From: Larix sibirica
Lineage: Eukaryota; Streptophyta; Pinopsida; Pinales; Pinaceae
Length of the DNA stretch: 28,214 bases
Direction: 5' to 3'
Assembly: GCA_004151065.3 (NCBI GenBank)
Contig: NWUY0303998041.1
Span: forward strand, 10,529-38,742
The notes beneath the pieces are model-generated. The model ran no database searches, had not been told where the DNA came from, and saw nothing but the letters and a program-made list of their open reading frames with translations. This document shows positions 10,970 to 21,690 of the stretch, in pieces. Numbering within the stretch: position 1 is the first letter of the stretch; every line of letters starts with the position of its first letter. Both the position numbers and the translations under genes were made by a program.

Positions 10970-11756
10970 GGGGAGGCTCTAGTGGATGGCGCAATACTCT
11001 AGGGTTTCCTCAGGCTGATGTCTTTTCTGTCAGACCTGAGTATGTTTGGAGGTTTGTCAAGTGCTTTCGATGGAAGAAGAGCTATTAGATTACGGGGAGG
11101 ATGATCACATCACGTCCCAGGTGGCTTTCCGCACGAAGGAAGAGCTGTTAGAGTTATGGACCTCCAGAGTCATTAGTGTTGGGGTTAATACAGATCCGAA
11201 TGATCGGACTGAGTTTGCACGAGACTCTCCTGGAATTGACACGATATTATATCGCACAGAAGCATCCGGTTTTCCCACAGAAGCATCTGGTACTATTCAT
11301 TCTCTGTTTCTTGATCCAGAATCTGTGACCATGTCTCTACAACCAAATAACCTAAACCCTCATTCCATGCGATGGAAGGCAAGATGTACTGATATAGGCC
11401 TAGAAAGAGTGGAAGCTTTAAGCATTCATGCCATGGTAGGGCTTATGGGGAAGTTTGTGTCGAGGGTGTCTCTGCGGAGCTGAATAGAAGAAAAATGGAA
11501 GTCAATCCTTGGCTATATGCTGCAATTCCATCTGTTGGTAAATGGATGGCTCTGTTTTGAGTTCAAAGCGCCACAAGACTTGGAAATGATATTGAATCAA
11601 CCCTAGCTTTGGGGGTCATTCAACCTGGTTCAGAAGCAGAGGAAGTCCACTTTCGACCCCTAAACGAAACCTTTTGTGGTGCAACATATATGGGTTCTCT
11701 TCCCAGGTTTCCATATCGAATATTGGTATGAGGGGCTTGAAGTCACTCGCTAATTT
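10970..11756 (+). mobile_element. LINE 2 5' fragment, copy A (cut at 11756)
   Basis: This is the same LINE as at 24604 onward but only its first ~0.8 kb: leader beginning near TTAGGGGAGGCT, then the ORF1 N-terminus and most of DUF4283. LINEs normally lose their 5' end on insertion. A piece that keeps the 5' end and lacks the 3' end is therefore not an insertion product. It is explained by a rearrangement breakpoint at 11756. Confidence 0.8.
11070..11756 (+). pseudogene. LINE 2 ORF1 N-terminal fragment, copy A
   Basis: ATG 11070 opens MEEELLDYGEDDHITSQV, an acidic LINE ORF1 start. The frame is open to TGA 11481, which stands where the domain likely has Trp (R-S-W-I-E-K). Stops follow at 11604 (TAG) and 11661 (TAA). 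The first two stops are shared with copy B and the third is not. Copy A lacks 40 bases present in B (25039-25078, with GTA at both edges of the missing piece). This keeps the region after it (IGLERVEALSIHAMVG) in frame, whereas B is shifted there. Sequence homology ends at 11756 within the DUF4283 region, just before the LANLIGNFVAVEED segment seen in copy B. Codons 1-120 show no known fold to me. Confidence 0.8.
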
Positions 11757-11757
11757 A
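11757..11757. other. Rearrangement junction (11756/11757)
   Basis: Left of this point copy A matches LINE 2 up to 25450. Right of it the sequence is unrelated to the LINE. It is read as the joint between the end of one duplicated unit and the start of the next. No clear microhomology could be judged, because the matching region left of the window is not available. Confidence 0.7.
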
Positions 11758-11789
11758 TTTGCAATTGAAATCAAACATTCAAAATAAAA

Positions 11790-11897
11790 GATACTAGTAA
11801 TTGAACAAGAAATAAATATGCATTTAATGAACCTGAATTATGAGATACTAGTAATTGAACAAGAAATAAATATGCATTTAATGAACCTGAATCATGA
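11790..11897. repeat. 54-base tandem pair near the junction
   Basis: Two adjacent 54-base units (11790-11843 and 11844-11897, beginning GATACTAGTAATTGAAC) with a single difference near the end of the unit. The period is 18 codons, so the minus-strand frame running into it from the gene relic stays open. It lies about 35 bases from the junction. Confidence 0.92.
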
Positions 11898-12203
11898 GGG
11901 ACCTCCTCACTATGCTTTGAAGAGGTGTTAGTAACTTGACCCTCGAAGTTGACACTGGCCATTCTACTATCATAACTGCTAGCACTAGAGTGTGGTGTAG
12001 CCTCACGCCTAGGGGTACCTATGAAAGTAGAAACAAACATTAATAATTACACATACAATAATAGACTTATTTCTAACTCCTTAAAAAAATTATATGTAAG
12101 TAACACATACGACTCCTCTCGCGATTTGGGGAGGGTGCAACAACTTGAGGCCATCTAGAGCTATGCCTCTCGCGAAGTGAAGAACCCCTCTCTGAAGAAT
12201 TAT
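11893..12203 (-). pseudogene. Two-exon gene relic, unidentified Ser/Arg-rich protein segment
   Basis: On the minus strand an exon-like block at 12203-12111 (93 bases) is preceded by an acceptor-like TTGATGCAG and followed by donor-like GTATGT. A 92-base AT-rich interval (12110-12019) ends in TTTCATAG and is followed by a second block from 12018 to about 11893. Both blocks are in the same phase (one base of a codon before each boundary), so splicing gives one continuous frame. Its product is Ser/Arg-rich and looks disordered (SSERGSSLRERHSS..., then TPRREATPHSSASSYDSRM...). The far end runs into the 54-base tandem pair, and no downstream donor is convincing. I do not recognise the family. It could be an exon fragment captured by a transposon, or the tail of a gene cut by rearrangement. 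Part of the signal could be chance. Confidence 0.4.
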
Positions 12204-13528
12204 CTGCATCAAATAATGAAGACAAATTAGATAGAGTGATAGATTTAGGTATTTCCAAGTTGTTTATGAATTTAAATATTCAAATATATGAAAGTGACTT
12301 ATATGATATTAACAAATACATCATTAAGGGTATTCCACACATGTCAAGAATTCATTCAAATTATAGTGCTCCACCATGCAATTCCATCAACAATCTCATG
12401 ATCATTCTTATTCTAGCTCCACCCCCAACCCCAATCACAACCAAAACTATCATCATCAACCCAACGAGATCCACAAAAATAAAAATCAATAAAATAACAC
12501 ATTCAAAACCCTAATAAAGTGGAACTCAAGGAAACCACCATTGTAACAACACCTAGATTGCAATCAACCTTAATCTCAATTGGGACACCCAAATCAAAAC
12601 TAGAATAACAAATGGTGAAATCAAGCACTTGGGACAAGATGGCCCAACAACCACCTATGCTCTATTTTTGGAGAGGATCATTATACTCATGAATTCCCTT
12701 TAATTCTTGAAATAAGAAAACAATTCAATAAATTGCAACCAAAAGAAGTATCAAAACCACCTCAACAACTAGCTATCACTTAAAACTCCTTCCCAAAGAA
12801 TCAAAAGTTGATCATCATTCACCCACACCCTTACAAGGGAGGGCACAAATAAAACCAACCCACACATGATCTCTTCATGATGTCCACTAACACCAAGTTT
12901 CCCACGCATTCCCAATATTATAGAGGATCCATACCAAAAGCCTCCCATCAGATCGACCCCACCTAACTGATGACCTTCCCAAAGGTAAAACCCCCATTCA
13001 TCCAACACCCAAGGTCCATAAGCAACCCGTTCACTGGTTAGTTCACAACCCTCACACTCAAGTAGCACATAGCTATAATGTAGTGGAAAACCTAGCTCAA
13101 ACACCATGAGTTATGTCAACTTGATACATTAAAAGAGATAGTGTCTGTCTCCTGCATGGGTTACCCAATCCATCTCTCCACGGAGCTAGAAACTACAATT
13201 TTCAATAGATCCACCCTAGTAGAGGAATTCCAACACATCTCGCCTTTAATTTCAGATATTCCTAAAACCTCGATAAGTTCTATCTATATCACAACTAATA
13301 TGGATTCCATATCACTAGTGGAATCACCATGGAAAGGCAAACCTAAAAAATGGAAACAAAAATTTCGAAAACCCAGCAACAACGTGTCCTCATTTCCACC
13401 TAATAGTTCTAGATGCCTCTCTTAAGAACATAGAAGCATGCATGGCTACTATGGTTGTGGTCTTTATAGTCTTCAATATGATGCACGTCCCACATGAAGG
13501 ATGAAAATGGTTACTATTGACCAACTAG
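12204..13528. other. Gene-free stretch with low-complexity pyrimidine/A-rich DNA
   Basis: Nothing recognisable. A 112-codon minus-strand frame (13107-12769) and a 94-codon plus-strand frame (13141-13425) are open, but neither product has a motif I recognise. Codon-like periodicity could not be tested by eye. The plus strand is rich in CA/CCA between 12400 and 13100. Confidence 0.5.
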
Positions 13529-13900
13529 CATGAGACACTACCTACTCTAATTCTCTCCTATGGCTACCTCACAAAACCCTCCACACGCCTTGATGAAGTC
13601 TACTCAAATTCCATCGAAACCATCACCATCACCCCTCTCAAATATGTCACAACTTTCTCTACTCATGAGGCTATTGTAGAAACCTTGACAAACCCTAAAT
13701 CCCAATGGGACGGCATTAGGATGGTTATCATAAAGTTATTAAGGAGGGGTCATTATTCTACAGTAAAACGGGTCTCTTTATGTCCCCATGGTTCCTCGAA
13801 TTTGACCCCTCCACTATGGTTGTCCCCAACGTACTATCATGGGTTTGCCTTCCAAATCTTCAACTCTATCTTTGCAATTTTTCAATATTTAAATGTATAG
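13529..13900 (+). other. Open stretch of 123 codons, unidentified
   Basis: Following TAG 13526 the frame is open to TAG 13898 (HETLPTLILSYGYLTKPSTR at the start, and a hydrophobic, Phe-rich end). It has no recognised domain. The first ATG in frame is only at 13724. It may be part of a decayed element or chance. Confidence 0.2.
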
Positions 13901-16010
13901 GAAATTATTTCCACGCAATTATATAAAGATAGATATTAAACAAGTAGAGCTAGGGATTTTCACCTATGCACAAGTCTATGTAGAGATTGACCTTAGTAAA
14001 TATCTTCCCTAATGGATGATTTCAAAATATGGTAATCTTTTCTAGACTTAGATCTTGTATTATAAAAAATCAACTTTTCAATGTTGGATTGTCCATCAAA
14101 CAAGTTAGGACACTTGTCCTCCAATAAAAGCTTATCCAAAAAAAGAAAAATGTGCATCCCCCTAAATCTAAGAGTTTCACCCATATGATCCCCTTACTAG
14201 GAGAAGTAAATAAAGAAGGAACATGAACCAAAGTTTTTCTGATTGATTTCTACCTCTTAAAATTTAAATCAATCTATGCAATGAATATGTCATAAAATTT
14301 TACTCCATAAAATGTCAAATTGATAATTGATAAATTGATAAATAAAATTTATGAAAGTTCTTTTTTATGGTGAAAACAATAATGTTTACTATATGCCAAG
14401 TTTCAATTTCTAAATAACCCACTCATATGATAAAATTTTAGAATGTGAATATGATTATAGGAAGTAGCGTCATAGAGTCTCGAGCCTCACAAGTCATCTA
14501 ATAAATAGGCTATGTTAAATGAATATACACATAGTTTCACTTCAATAGAATAGATGCATGATTTCACCTCACTAAAGCATGTGTACCTTTTTACTTCATG
14601 AAATTTTTTATTATATAAGGATTGCATCGTACATAATATCAAAGCAAAAGTTTGAGCAAAGGTCACAAGGCACTACTGCAACAATAAGAAGGGAAAATAA
14701 CAATTTTTATAGAGTGGCAAACATTTTGGAAAAAGATCTAGATGTTAATAACTTGAAGCAATTTCTAGAGCTAGTTTCTCTTAACAATCAAATTGTAAAT
14801 TATATCTCAAAAACATAAAAAGAAATAATTGTACATGTATTCAGTCATATTCTGTTAGGAAGGCTTTCACGACTACCTAAAGAGGTGTTGTCCAAAGTTT
14901 GTTTAGTTCACTTTCTGTTTGACTTAAATAATATGTACATGGCAATTTATTGTGAAAAACAAAAAAAGACATCATTTATGTTATCATTTTTATTTTCAAT
15001 ATGAGTGTGTCATAGATTTGTTTCAATCCTTTGTGCATTGTTGGAGGATTGAAAAAAAATCAACAACAATTCTACTTGTTGATACACACTTGAAAATAAG
15101 ACTGACAGCATAAATGTTGTCAGTTTAATAGAGTTTATGGTTGTCAATTTAGGGTTTGTTTATGGAATTTAAAATAAATTAATTCAAATAAAAAAATTAT
15201 TTTCATGCAATACATTGAAAAAACCATCAATGTTTTTGTGGTTTGTTTTATTTTCAATTTTGTATGTATTGGAATTTTTTCAATCCTTTGTGCATTGTCA
15301 AAAGTACGTACCTTGTCGAAAGTATGTATTTTTTTCAATACAAGGCCCTATGTCCAAAGCTCCTATGAATTCAACACCATGTTGATTACAATTCAAGGCA
15401 AAACTTTAGAAGTCAATAAAACTATAGATTGTTTCTATGTGGAGTTTGGGAAACATATTCTAACATCAAGGGATTGGAAACAAAAATCACAAATCTTAGT
15501 ATAGATTCTCAAAATAAATTGATTGAGTTGGAAGTGTCCCTTTGTGTGATGTAGGGCCTCCTTGTTCAAAATGCCATCTTTGTTAATTCACCAACTCAAG
15601 AGATGTGCACATGCCTCCAAAGACCAATAAGAAGTGTGCCCCCACTAACCATCATATCATAAGACTTGGGTCATACCTATGAAAATCATAACACATTGAG
15701 AAAGAAAAAGGCATGAAGCACATGGAGCTAGGTGAGCTAGAAAATATAGTTATCCGTGCACCATGATAATTTAGGAAACCCCATGTGAAGTAGAGCACTA
15801 TTAAGCAAGTAAACCTTCTTATTTTGAAACTTCGAATGTTTGGAGGCTTTTTCCTAATCAATCACTTAAATTATTGTTTTATGTATTTTGAACTTGTTTA
15901 TAACTGAAGTTTATATCTAACGCATTATTTAAATATATTTTGAACAACAATTTCGTTCATATTATTGTTCCAAAGTATTTTGGACTTTTAATCATTATGC
16001 ATAACACAAG
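13901..16010. other. Gene-free AT-rich stretch
   Basis: No coding feature could be supported. It contains a diverged direct repeat (14988-15041 and 15246-15298, both with TTTTATTTTCAAT...TTTCAATCCTTTGTGCATTGT). Short open frames on both strands lack recognisable motifs. Confidence 0.5.
14988..15298. repeat. Dispersed direct repeat, about 54 bases, offset about 257
   Basis: The copies at 14988-15041 and 15246-15298 share CAATCCTTTGTGCATTGT exactly and a looser TTTTATTTTCAAT head. It is probably an old local duplication. Confidence 0.6.
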
Positions 16011-16030
16011 TATATATATATATATATATA
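16011..16030. repeat. (TA)10 microsatellite
   Basis: Ten TA dinucleotides in a row, flanked by G on the left and AACTTTTG on the right. Confidence 0.95.
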
Positions 16031-18090
16031 ACTTTTGAAACAAGCAGTACAATTGCCGCTTGATGTTGTTTATCGAAAGCATTTCAAGAAAACATAATCA
16101 TAAAAATATAGTTGTAGACATCATATCATAAACACAAAGGTGAGAACATCATAAAAATCTAGCTGAATATGGTTCAAAAGCAGCTTGTCACCTCCACTTT
16201 GCATGTTGAGATCTATAATATGCCACTAATCTAAGAAAATTCACAATACACTACCAAGTGGAGACATTTCAAAAAATTCCAGATGCATGGATGCATCAAA
16301 AACGTTCTAGTTGTTAGTTTAATGGACACTTTTAAGCACATAACATTCATACAGGTTTGAACTTTCAAGCCTAGTAACAATACGCTATTGTTAAATAACC
16401 ATGCTACAAATTAATAATAACTCGGCATAGTAGTTTGTCCAATTAGAGTAATAATTATATGATTAGATACTTTTGGAAGGCTATTCTATCCAGCATATTT
16501 TATCACAAAAGCTATCCATCCTCCGTGAAATGTATTAAACCTTAGCTTGCTTAAGAAGAATTATGAGTTGAGAAAATTGATATTTTAAAAAATATTTTAA
16601 TAATTATATTTTATTTCACCTTACCTATCCTATGGTCACGTGTACAAAAAAATTGTACATCGAAAACTATTGCAAAGTGCTTACATTATCTCTACCTACA
16701 GCAAGGAATAATAATCAAAACATTTCGCACTTCAAATATCATATTGGTGCTCATCGTGTTGCCAAGTTCATAAAGTTTAGCAAACTTTGTATGCCCAGGA
16801 ATAATAGGTAAGTGTTAAACTACTAAATAATGGAAGCAGATATCTGGTTAGTGTTTCAGAAGAATTGCTTAGGAGTTGTGAACAATGGAATCCAATCCCA
16901 TTTAGACATCAAACAATGTGTAGAATCAAAACCGGTTTGTATTTTTGCAATGTTAGTTAAACATATGTTAGCTAATTTGTTATCTTATGGCCTCCATATG
17001 CCCAACATATATGTCTTTTTTCCTTTGTAAGAAGAGTCTAACTAATTTGTATCTTATGACCTCCATATTCCCAACATATTGCTAGGTGCTAGTCTTTCCT
17101 TCAACCAATAAAAAATCTCATAAAATATTTTTAATGTTTTGTTGTTCTAACATATCTGAAGTGAAATAAAGTTAAATCTCAATGTTTATCACCAAGAACG
17201 AGCTTGATTATTTTTATTCAAATTTGTGACTTTAATCATCTTCAAAATATATTTGATTTATGCTTTAACTCTCCTTCAAAATCTAATTATTGATTTATGG
17301 TTAACAACAAAATAAATCTGAAAAATATCTTACAAAAAATCATTAAATCCATATTAGTATTTAGTCAAGCAAACCCCTATAATTTAATCACTAAAGATGT
17401 AGACTACTTCTTATAGGGAAGCCCGCCTTTGTGTTGGAGAACTACCCTAAAGAGCATAAAAGAGTTCATGAGGTGACAATAGCCTCCCTCTATTCATCTT
17501 GTGAATTAGGACTTTAACAGCATAGGTGAGGGTTAAGTAATAACATGATGAAGATTGTAGAGAGTGGTCTTTTATATGAAAAAACACAATGATCATGTAC
17601 TAGATGGGTTTTGGGATGATTTCTATTAAAATATGTGTCGCAATCATAATGATATCTTGAGCACATTGGAACCAAATGGAAAACCTAGAATGCTTCTCAA
17701 AATTTTAAACCCAACTTTCCTCATCCTCAACTACTTTCAGTTTTCCAAAACACATTACAAATTTCAAATGCATAATTATCAATTCGCACATACCTACACA
17801 GGGGCAGTGCAATTATTTTTATTATAATTTAAAAATGTTTCAACTACCTCCATGGAGATTTCTAAATTGCTCCACCTCTGGTGAGCTGATAATGAATGAC
17901 TTGGAGAGGACTTCCTAGAGAATGCCAAGACTAGAAGAGAAAGTGGCTGAATGGGAATTCAAAATACATAGGTTTTGATTGTTGAGCATGTTGACCACAA
18001 TTGTGGGTGTCTCTATGATGTTTTGAGAGAGTACCCTTAAGGAACACAAACACACCACAGATTTCCAACGTATAAGAGAAGATAATCCAA
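16031..18090. other. Gene-free AT-rich stretch with one local duplication
   Basis: No gene is recognised. CTAATTTG..ATCTTATG.CCTCCATAT.CCCAACATAT occurs at 16972-17010 and again at 17042-17079. If the primer-binding site at 18098 is real, the last several hundred bases here would be an LTR. Its left end could not be located, because no second LTR copy is in the window. Confidence 0.45.
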
Positions 18091-18097
18091 ACCAGAT

Positions 18098-18108
18098 TGG
18101 TATCAGAG
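18098..18108 (+). other. Candidate LTR-retrotransposon primer-binding site
   Basis: TGGTATCAGAG is an exact 11-base match to the complement of the 3' end of initiator tRNA-Met (CUCUGAUACCA), the usual primer of plant Ty1/copia elements. It is preceded by CA and a three-base spacer (CA at 18093-18094, GAT, then TGG). This is the normal spacing from the end of a 5' LTR. The match fails after 11 bases (TT instead of CC). No gag follows; RNase H-like sequence starts about 95 bases later. By chance an 11-mer match is unlikely but not impossible in this length of DNA. Confidence 0.4.
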
Positions 18109-18202
18109 TTGTTGTTGAGAGATGTCTAAGATGAAAAGAATGCAGTGCAAAGAAAATGAAGTGTCCTCAATTCAAAAAAAAATTAAAGCAGAGTTAATGG
18201 AT

Positions 18203-18606
18203 TAAGGAGAATGAAGCCCCTAAGGAGGCAGGTCCAGGAGGGGTTATTTTGGACCCTGGAGGAAATATTATGAAAACATTTGCTTGGGTCTAGGGGAAAA
18301 AACAAATAATCAAGCAAAATGGATTGCCTTAATGCAAGGGAGCTCAATGTTTCATTGAAGATCTCGGAATTTACTATATTTGGAGACTCTAAAGTAGTCA
18401 TAAGGAAAATGCGTAAAATCATCCAAGGGAAAGAAGCCAACCCTAGGTGCATTCATAAAAGGATTTTGAACCTTTTCATAAACCCAAGACATGTGTCTTT
18501 GTATCATATAAGAAGAAAAAATAATGAGAAAGTTGATGTTATGGCAAACCAAGGTGCAAAATTGCAAGAAGGTTGGATTGCTATAGACAATTACCCTACC
18601 ATTTGA
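18203..18606 (+). pseudogene. Isolated RNase H domain relic (LINE-type)
   Basis: The frame from 18203 reads GPGGVILDPGGNIMKTFAWV, then a TAG at 18281. A neighbouring frame reads K-T-N-N-Q-A-K-W-I-A-L-M-Q-G. After a further shift near 18345, a frame that stays open to 18606 contains TIFGDSKVVI (catalytic Asp), HIRRKNNEKVD and MANQGAKLQEG. These are the blocks of the RNase H domain found at the C-terminus of plant LINE polyproteins, as in LINE 1 here (NNRAEL, FGDSK). The Glu of the NNxAE motif is Lys. No RT precedes it, so it is the 3' remnant of a 5'-truncated LINE, or a stray RNase H. It has one stop and about two frameshifts and is inactive. Confidence 0.7.
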
Positions 18607-19800
18607 AAATGGATCTCATGCTCTTAAAAGCAAAATTTCTCTCAAGAGTAAGTTCTCCCCACCTAATGCTTAAAGGAAATGATGGTTATAGTCTCGTGGC
18701 ATAATAAGGATCCCTTTCTTATTAAGGATGGCTTATTCACCCCTTTCCCCATTCTTGTTTTCATAAGAACTCCCGCGAAGGTGCAAGGTGGCAACAGGCA
18801 TGGTAGGCAGGCATTAATAAATATCGATCCCCAATGTGTCAAGGTAGTTATGGTCTCAGTGTGAGAGGTATTGATCATCCCCCTAATCCATTTGTTTTGC
18901 ACATGCGAAGTAAAGGCAATGGAGTACATAAGGGCCTTCATCCCCGCAATCAATTCAAGTCTTCATAGAGCCAAGAATGAAGCTACTCTTCCCTTGAGCA
19001 AAGAGGCGAGTCTTTGTCTTCAATTCGATGCAGCTAGTTTGTTGCAAAATTTCTTCAAAGGAAACTATAAGCTTGAGCATGACCTAGGCCATTGCAGAGA
19101 TCGCACGCAAAAGGATTGGTATTCTCGTCTCAGAATTGACAAAAGATGTATCATGACCGCAAAACAAGGTAGTGAAGCTGAAAATCTCGAGATTTGGAAT
19201 CTCTCTTAGAGTTCGTCTATCTCAGTGGGTACGATGGATTCTTAGAGACCTGTTTAATGGAATCGATCATAAAGAATATTTTGAACGCATGCTTAGGGTC
19301 GTCTATGAGGGAATAGGCGGTATGCTAAGAAGACAAACAAAATTTACATGGCATAGCAAATCTAGAATCAATTATGTATGACATGGAAAGGGATCTGCGC
19401 AAGCAAATGGAAACCATGGAAGATAAGAGAAAGTACTTAAACAGTTTGATCAAAATGAACCAATGCAACCACTATCAACCAAGCATGCCAATAGAAGCAC
19501 GACCAATGGATGAAACTTTAGTTGCGCTCATTTTGGACTTATAGAGCAAGTATAGTCATGTAGTCGCCGTCTCTTTTTGTTCAATCTCTCTATGTATTTA
19601 TGTGTTTTGCTCAAGGTTCAATTCTTTAGAATTTACAGTATTAGAATTCCAGCAGAAGATGGTAAGCTTGTAGTAGGTTTTTTTGAGAAATTGAGATCTC
19701 TTTGGGCACTACCTCTTCAAACAATTCAGTTTCATTTAGAAAAAACTTGGAAGCTCTATAACTTCAGATTGGTAAATCTTTTAATACAGATCCTCTCAAA
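18607..19800. other. Stretch after the RNase H relic, unidentified
   Basis: Several short plus-strand frames are open. The last one of note, from about 19172 through a TGA at 19380 and on in another frame to about 19543, gives a charged, helix-prone product (ERDLRKQ, MEDKRKYLNSL). No family is recognised. It may be the decayed body or 3' UTR of the element that left the RNase H relic. Confidence 0.3.
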
Positions 19801-20290
19801 TTATATTTAAAATATATAATAAAATAGAGAATGAAGCCACCCAATTCAATTCAAATTTTGAATCTATTTTGGATGGGATGATCAATAGTGGCAGTTGGAT
19901 GGATGAAGTAGTGTGATGTCATCACATAAACTTTCATATTTTAAATCTCCATCTCAAATCTTATAATTAATCTTTTACATTATAGTTGTACTATTATTAT
20001 TAAATCAACATATTTATTATTTAAAAAAATATAATTACTATATATATTTGAAATTAATTTCTAATATCCATCTCAAATTTTATAATTAATCTTCCAAATC
20101 TCATATCTTTTAATTAATCTCAAATTTTATAATTAGTCTTTCAAATCTTATAATTAATCTTTTAAATTATATATGTTCTATTATTATTAAACTAAGTTAT
20201 TTAAAAATATAAATAATATATATATCTTTCAAATTAATTTCAAATATAGTTGTATTATAATTATAATGACAACATATTTTTATTATTAAT
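19801..20290. repeat. AT-rich degenerate repeat block
   Basis: ATCTCAAAT.TTATAATTAATCTT recurs at least four times between 19950 and 20165. Two longer blocks with TATTATTATTAAA and TTATTTAAAAA.ATAT also recur. It borders copy B. The left flank of LINE 1 (1-30) is also pure AT, as expected if it is the end of an equivalent block in the neighbouring unit. Confidence 0.6.
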
Positions 20291-21084
20291 GACAACATAT
20301 TTGTTTGTATTATTATTAATGACTACATTTGTTTTTAATTCTATATTTACTGTTATTTAAAAAAATACTATATATATATTTAAAATTAACTTTATTAAAA
20401 AAAATTAACTATAATATATATTTAAAATTTAGCTAACATTATTTCTCATAAATAATATCATGCACAATATTTAATATCCTTTATCATTTGGTATAAATCC
20501 TCTACACGTTTCCATCAAAAATTAAACATCTACATTGGACTTCCAATCTGACAATGTTTTTATACACGATATTATCGTAACGAGTAACCTTCAATTTTAT
20601 AATAAGATGTTAATTTCCCCAACATGGAACATGATGGGTAACTTTTTTAAAATAAAACGTCAAGCTCCTGACTTAAGTGGAACCATCCAGCTATTGTGAA
20701 ATAATATTCTAGTACGAAATTATGTGCAGTGTTGGTTGAGTAACGGCATATAACATAAAAATGAAAAGTGACAAAATATCTAATGGAATCCCCAAAATTT
20801 GAAATGTAAAATCTCACAATCAAAATCTGCAACCAGCAAACTCATTATTTTGCAAGAAAGCAAAACTTTTCATATTTCAAATGGAATGTTGTAAAACTCA
20901 GATTTCAAATGCAAGTGTTTATTGCATATTCATTGTGGCCATGCTGGGTAGCCAACAACATAATGTAAATTCATCAAAGGCTATCATTTGCAATGATAGC
21001 ACGAAAAATATCAAGCCAATGTTTTAATCAAATCCTCACCTTGCCTTTTTTACAAATGGCAGAAAGGTAGGAGAATATATTACA

Positions 21085-21690
21085 TCAACATATTAGCCTT
21101 GTCACCACAGAACCCAATTGATTTAGGCTACAGAACCGTGTCCAATTATTATGTAATCCCTCTTGCAGCAGTGATATGGTTGAGAATCGATTTGTTGCAA
21201 CAGCAGACTCATCTTTTGCAATGACCAAAAATATATCATCTGTCATTGTATCATGCATCAACAGATCAGCCTTGTCAACACAGAACAACCCAATTCCCAA
21301 TTCATTTGAGCTACAGATTCGTGCCCAATCACGATGCATTCCGTCTTGCATTGGTGATATGGTTGACAATCAATTTGTTGCAACTGCAGATTCATGTCCA
21401 TTTATGATGGAATCAATTTGTTTCAACTGCCAACCCAATTACTTCTCCGGTGGTGATATGGTTGGCAGTCAATTTGTTTAAATCGCAGATTCATTTGCAT
21501 GTATGGTACGTTCCATTCTGCAGTAGTCATATGGTTGGCCCTCAATTTGTTTCCAATGCAAATTTGTGTTCAATTATCATACATTTGTTGCTCAATTAGT
21601 GCTATGATTGACAATCAATGGATGTCCAATTATGATGCATTACCTCCCTTTTGTCATAGTGACATGGTTGTCAGTCAATGCTTTCAACAT
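21085..21690. repeat. Degenerate tandem-like array in copy B
   Basis: Counterpart of 7047-7650 with the same irregular GATATGGTTG motif series. Both strands are again open over the 183-base pair, with mostly amino-acid-changing differences from copy A. Confidence 0.75.

Larger units (their letters stand above)
6214..11756 (+). repeat. Direct repeat, copy A (about 5.5 kb)
   Basis: Collinear with copy B at 20291-25450 over its whole length, in the same orientation. In the last part (10880-11070 against 24515-24705) I count six substitutions in about 190 bases. It ends abruptly at 11756 inside a LINE ORF1 (shared ...TCGCTAATTT), while copy B continues with the LINE. Copy A is longer mainly because of local tandem gains (9176-9423, 8818-8901), an extra stretch of about 190 bases near 8030-8215 that includes a 26-base tandem pair, and about 24 bases near 7800. 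It lacks 40 bases present in copy B at about 25039-25078. Apart from the LINE end, no gene is visible in 6214-10880. Confidence 0.93.

Noticed and set aside
12769-13107. 112-codon minus-strand frame as a gene
   Set aside because: The product has no motif I recognise and there is no supporting context. Opposite-strand composition (CCA/CA-rich) makes long open frames likely by chance.
18679-19209. Open frames after the RNase H relic as a new protein
   Set aside because: They are short, overlapping and on both strands, with no recognisable domain. They are better left as unidentified relic sequence.
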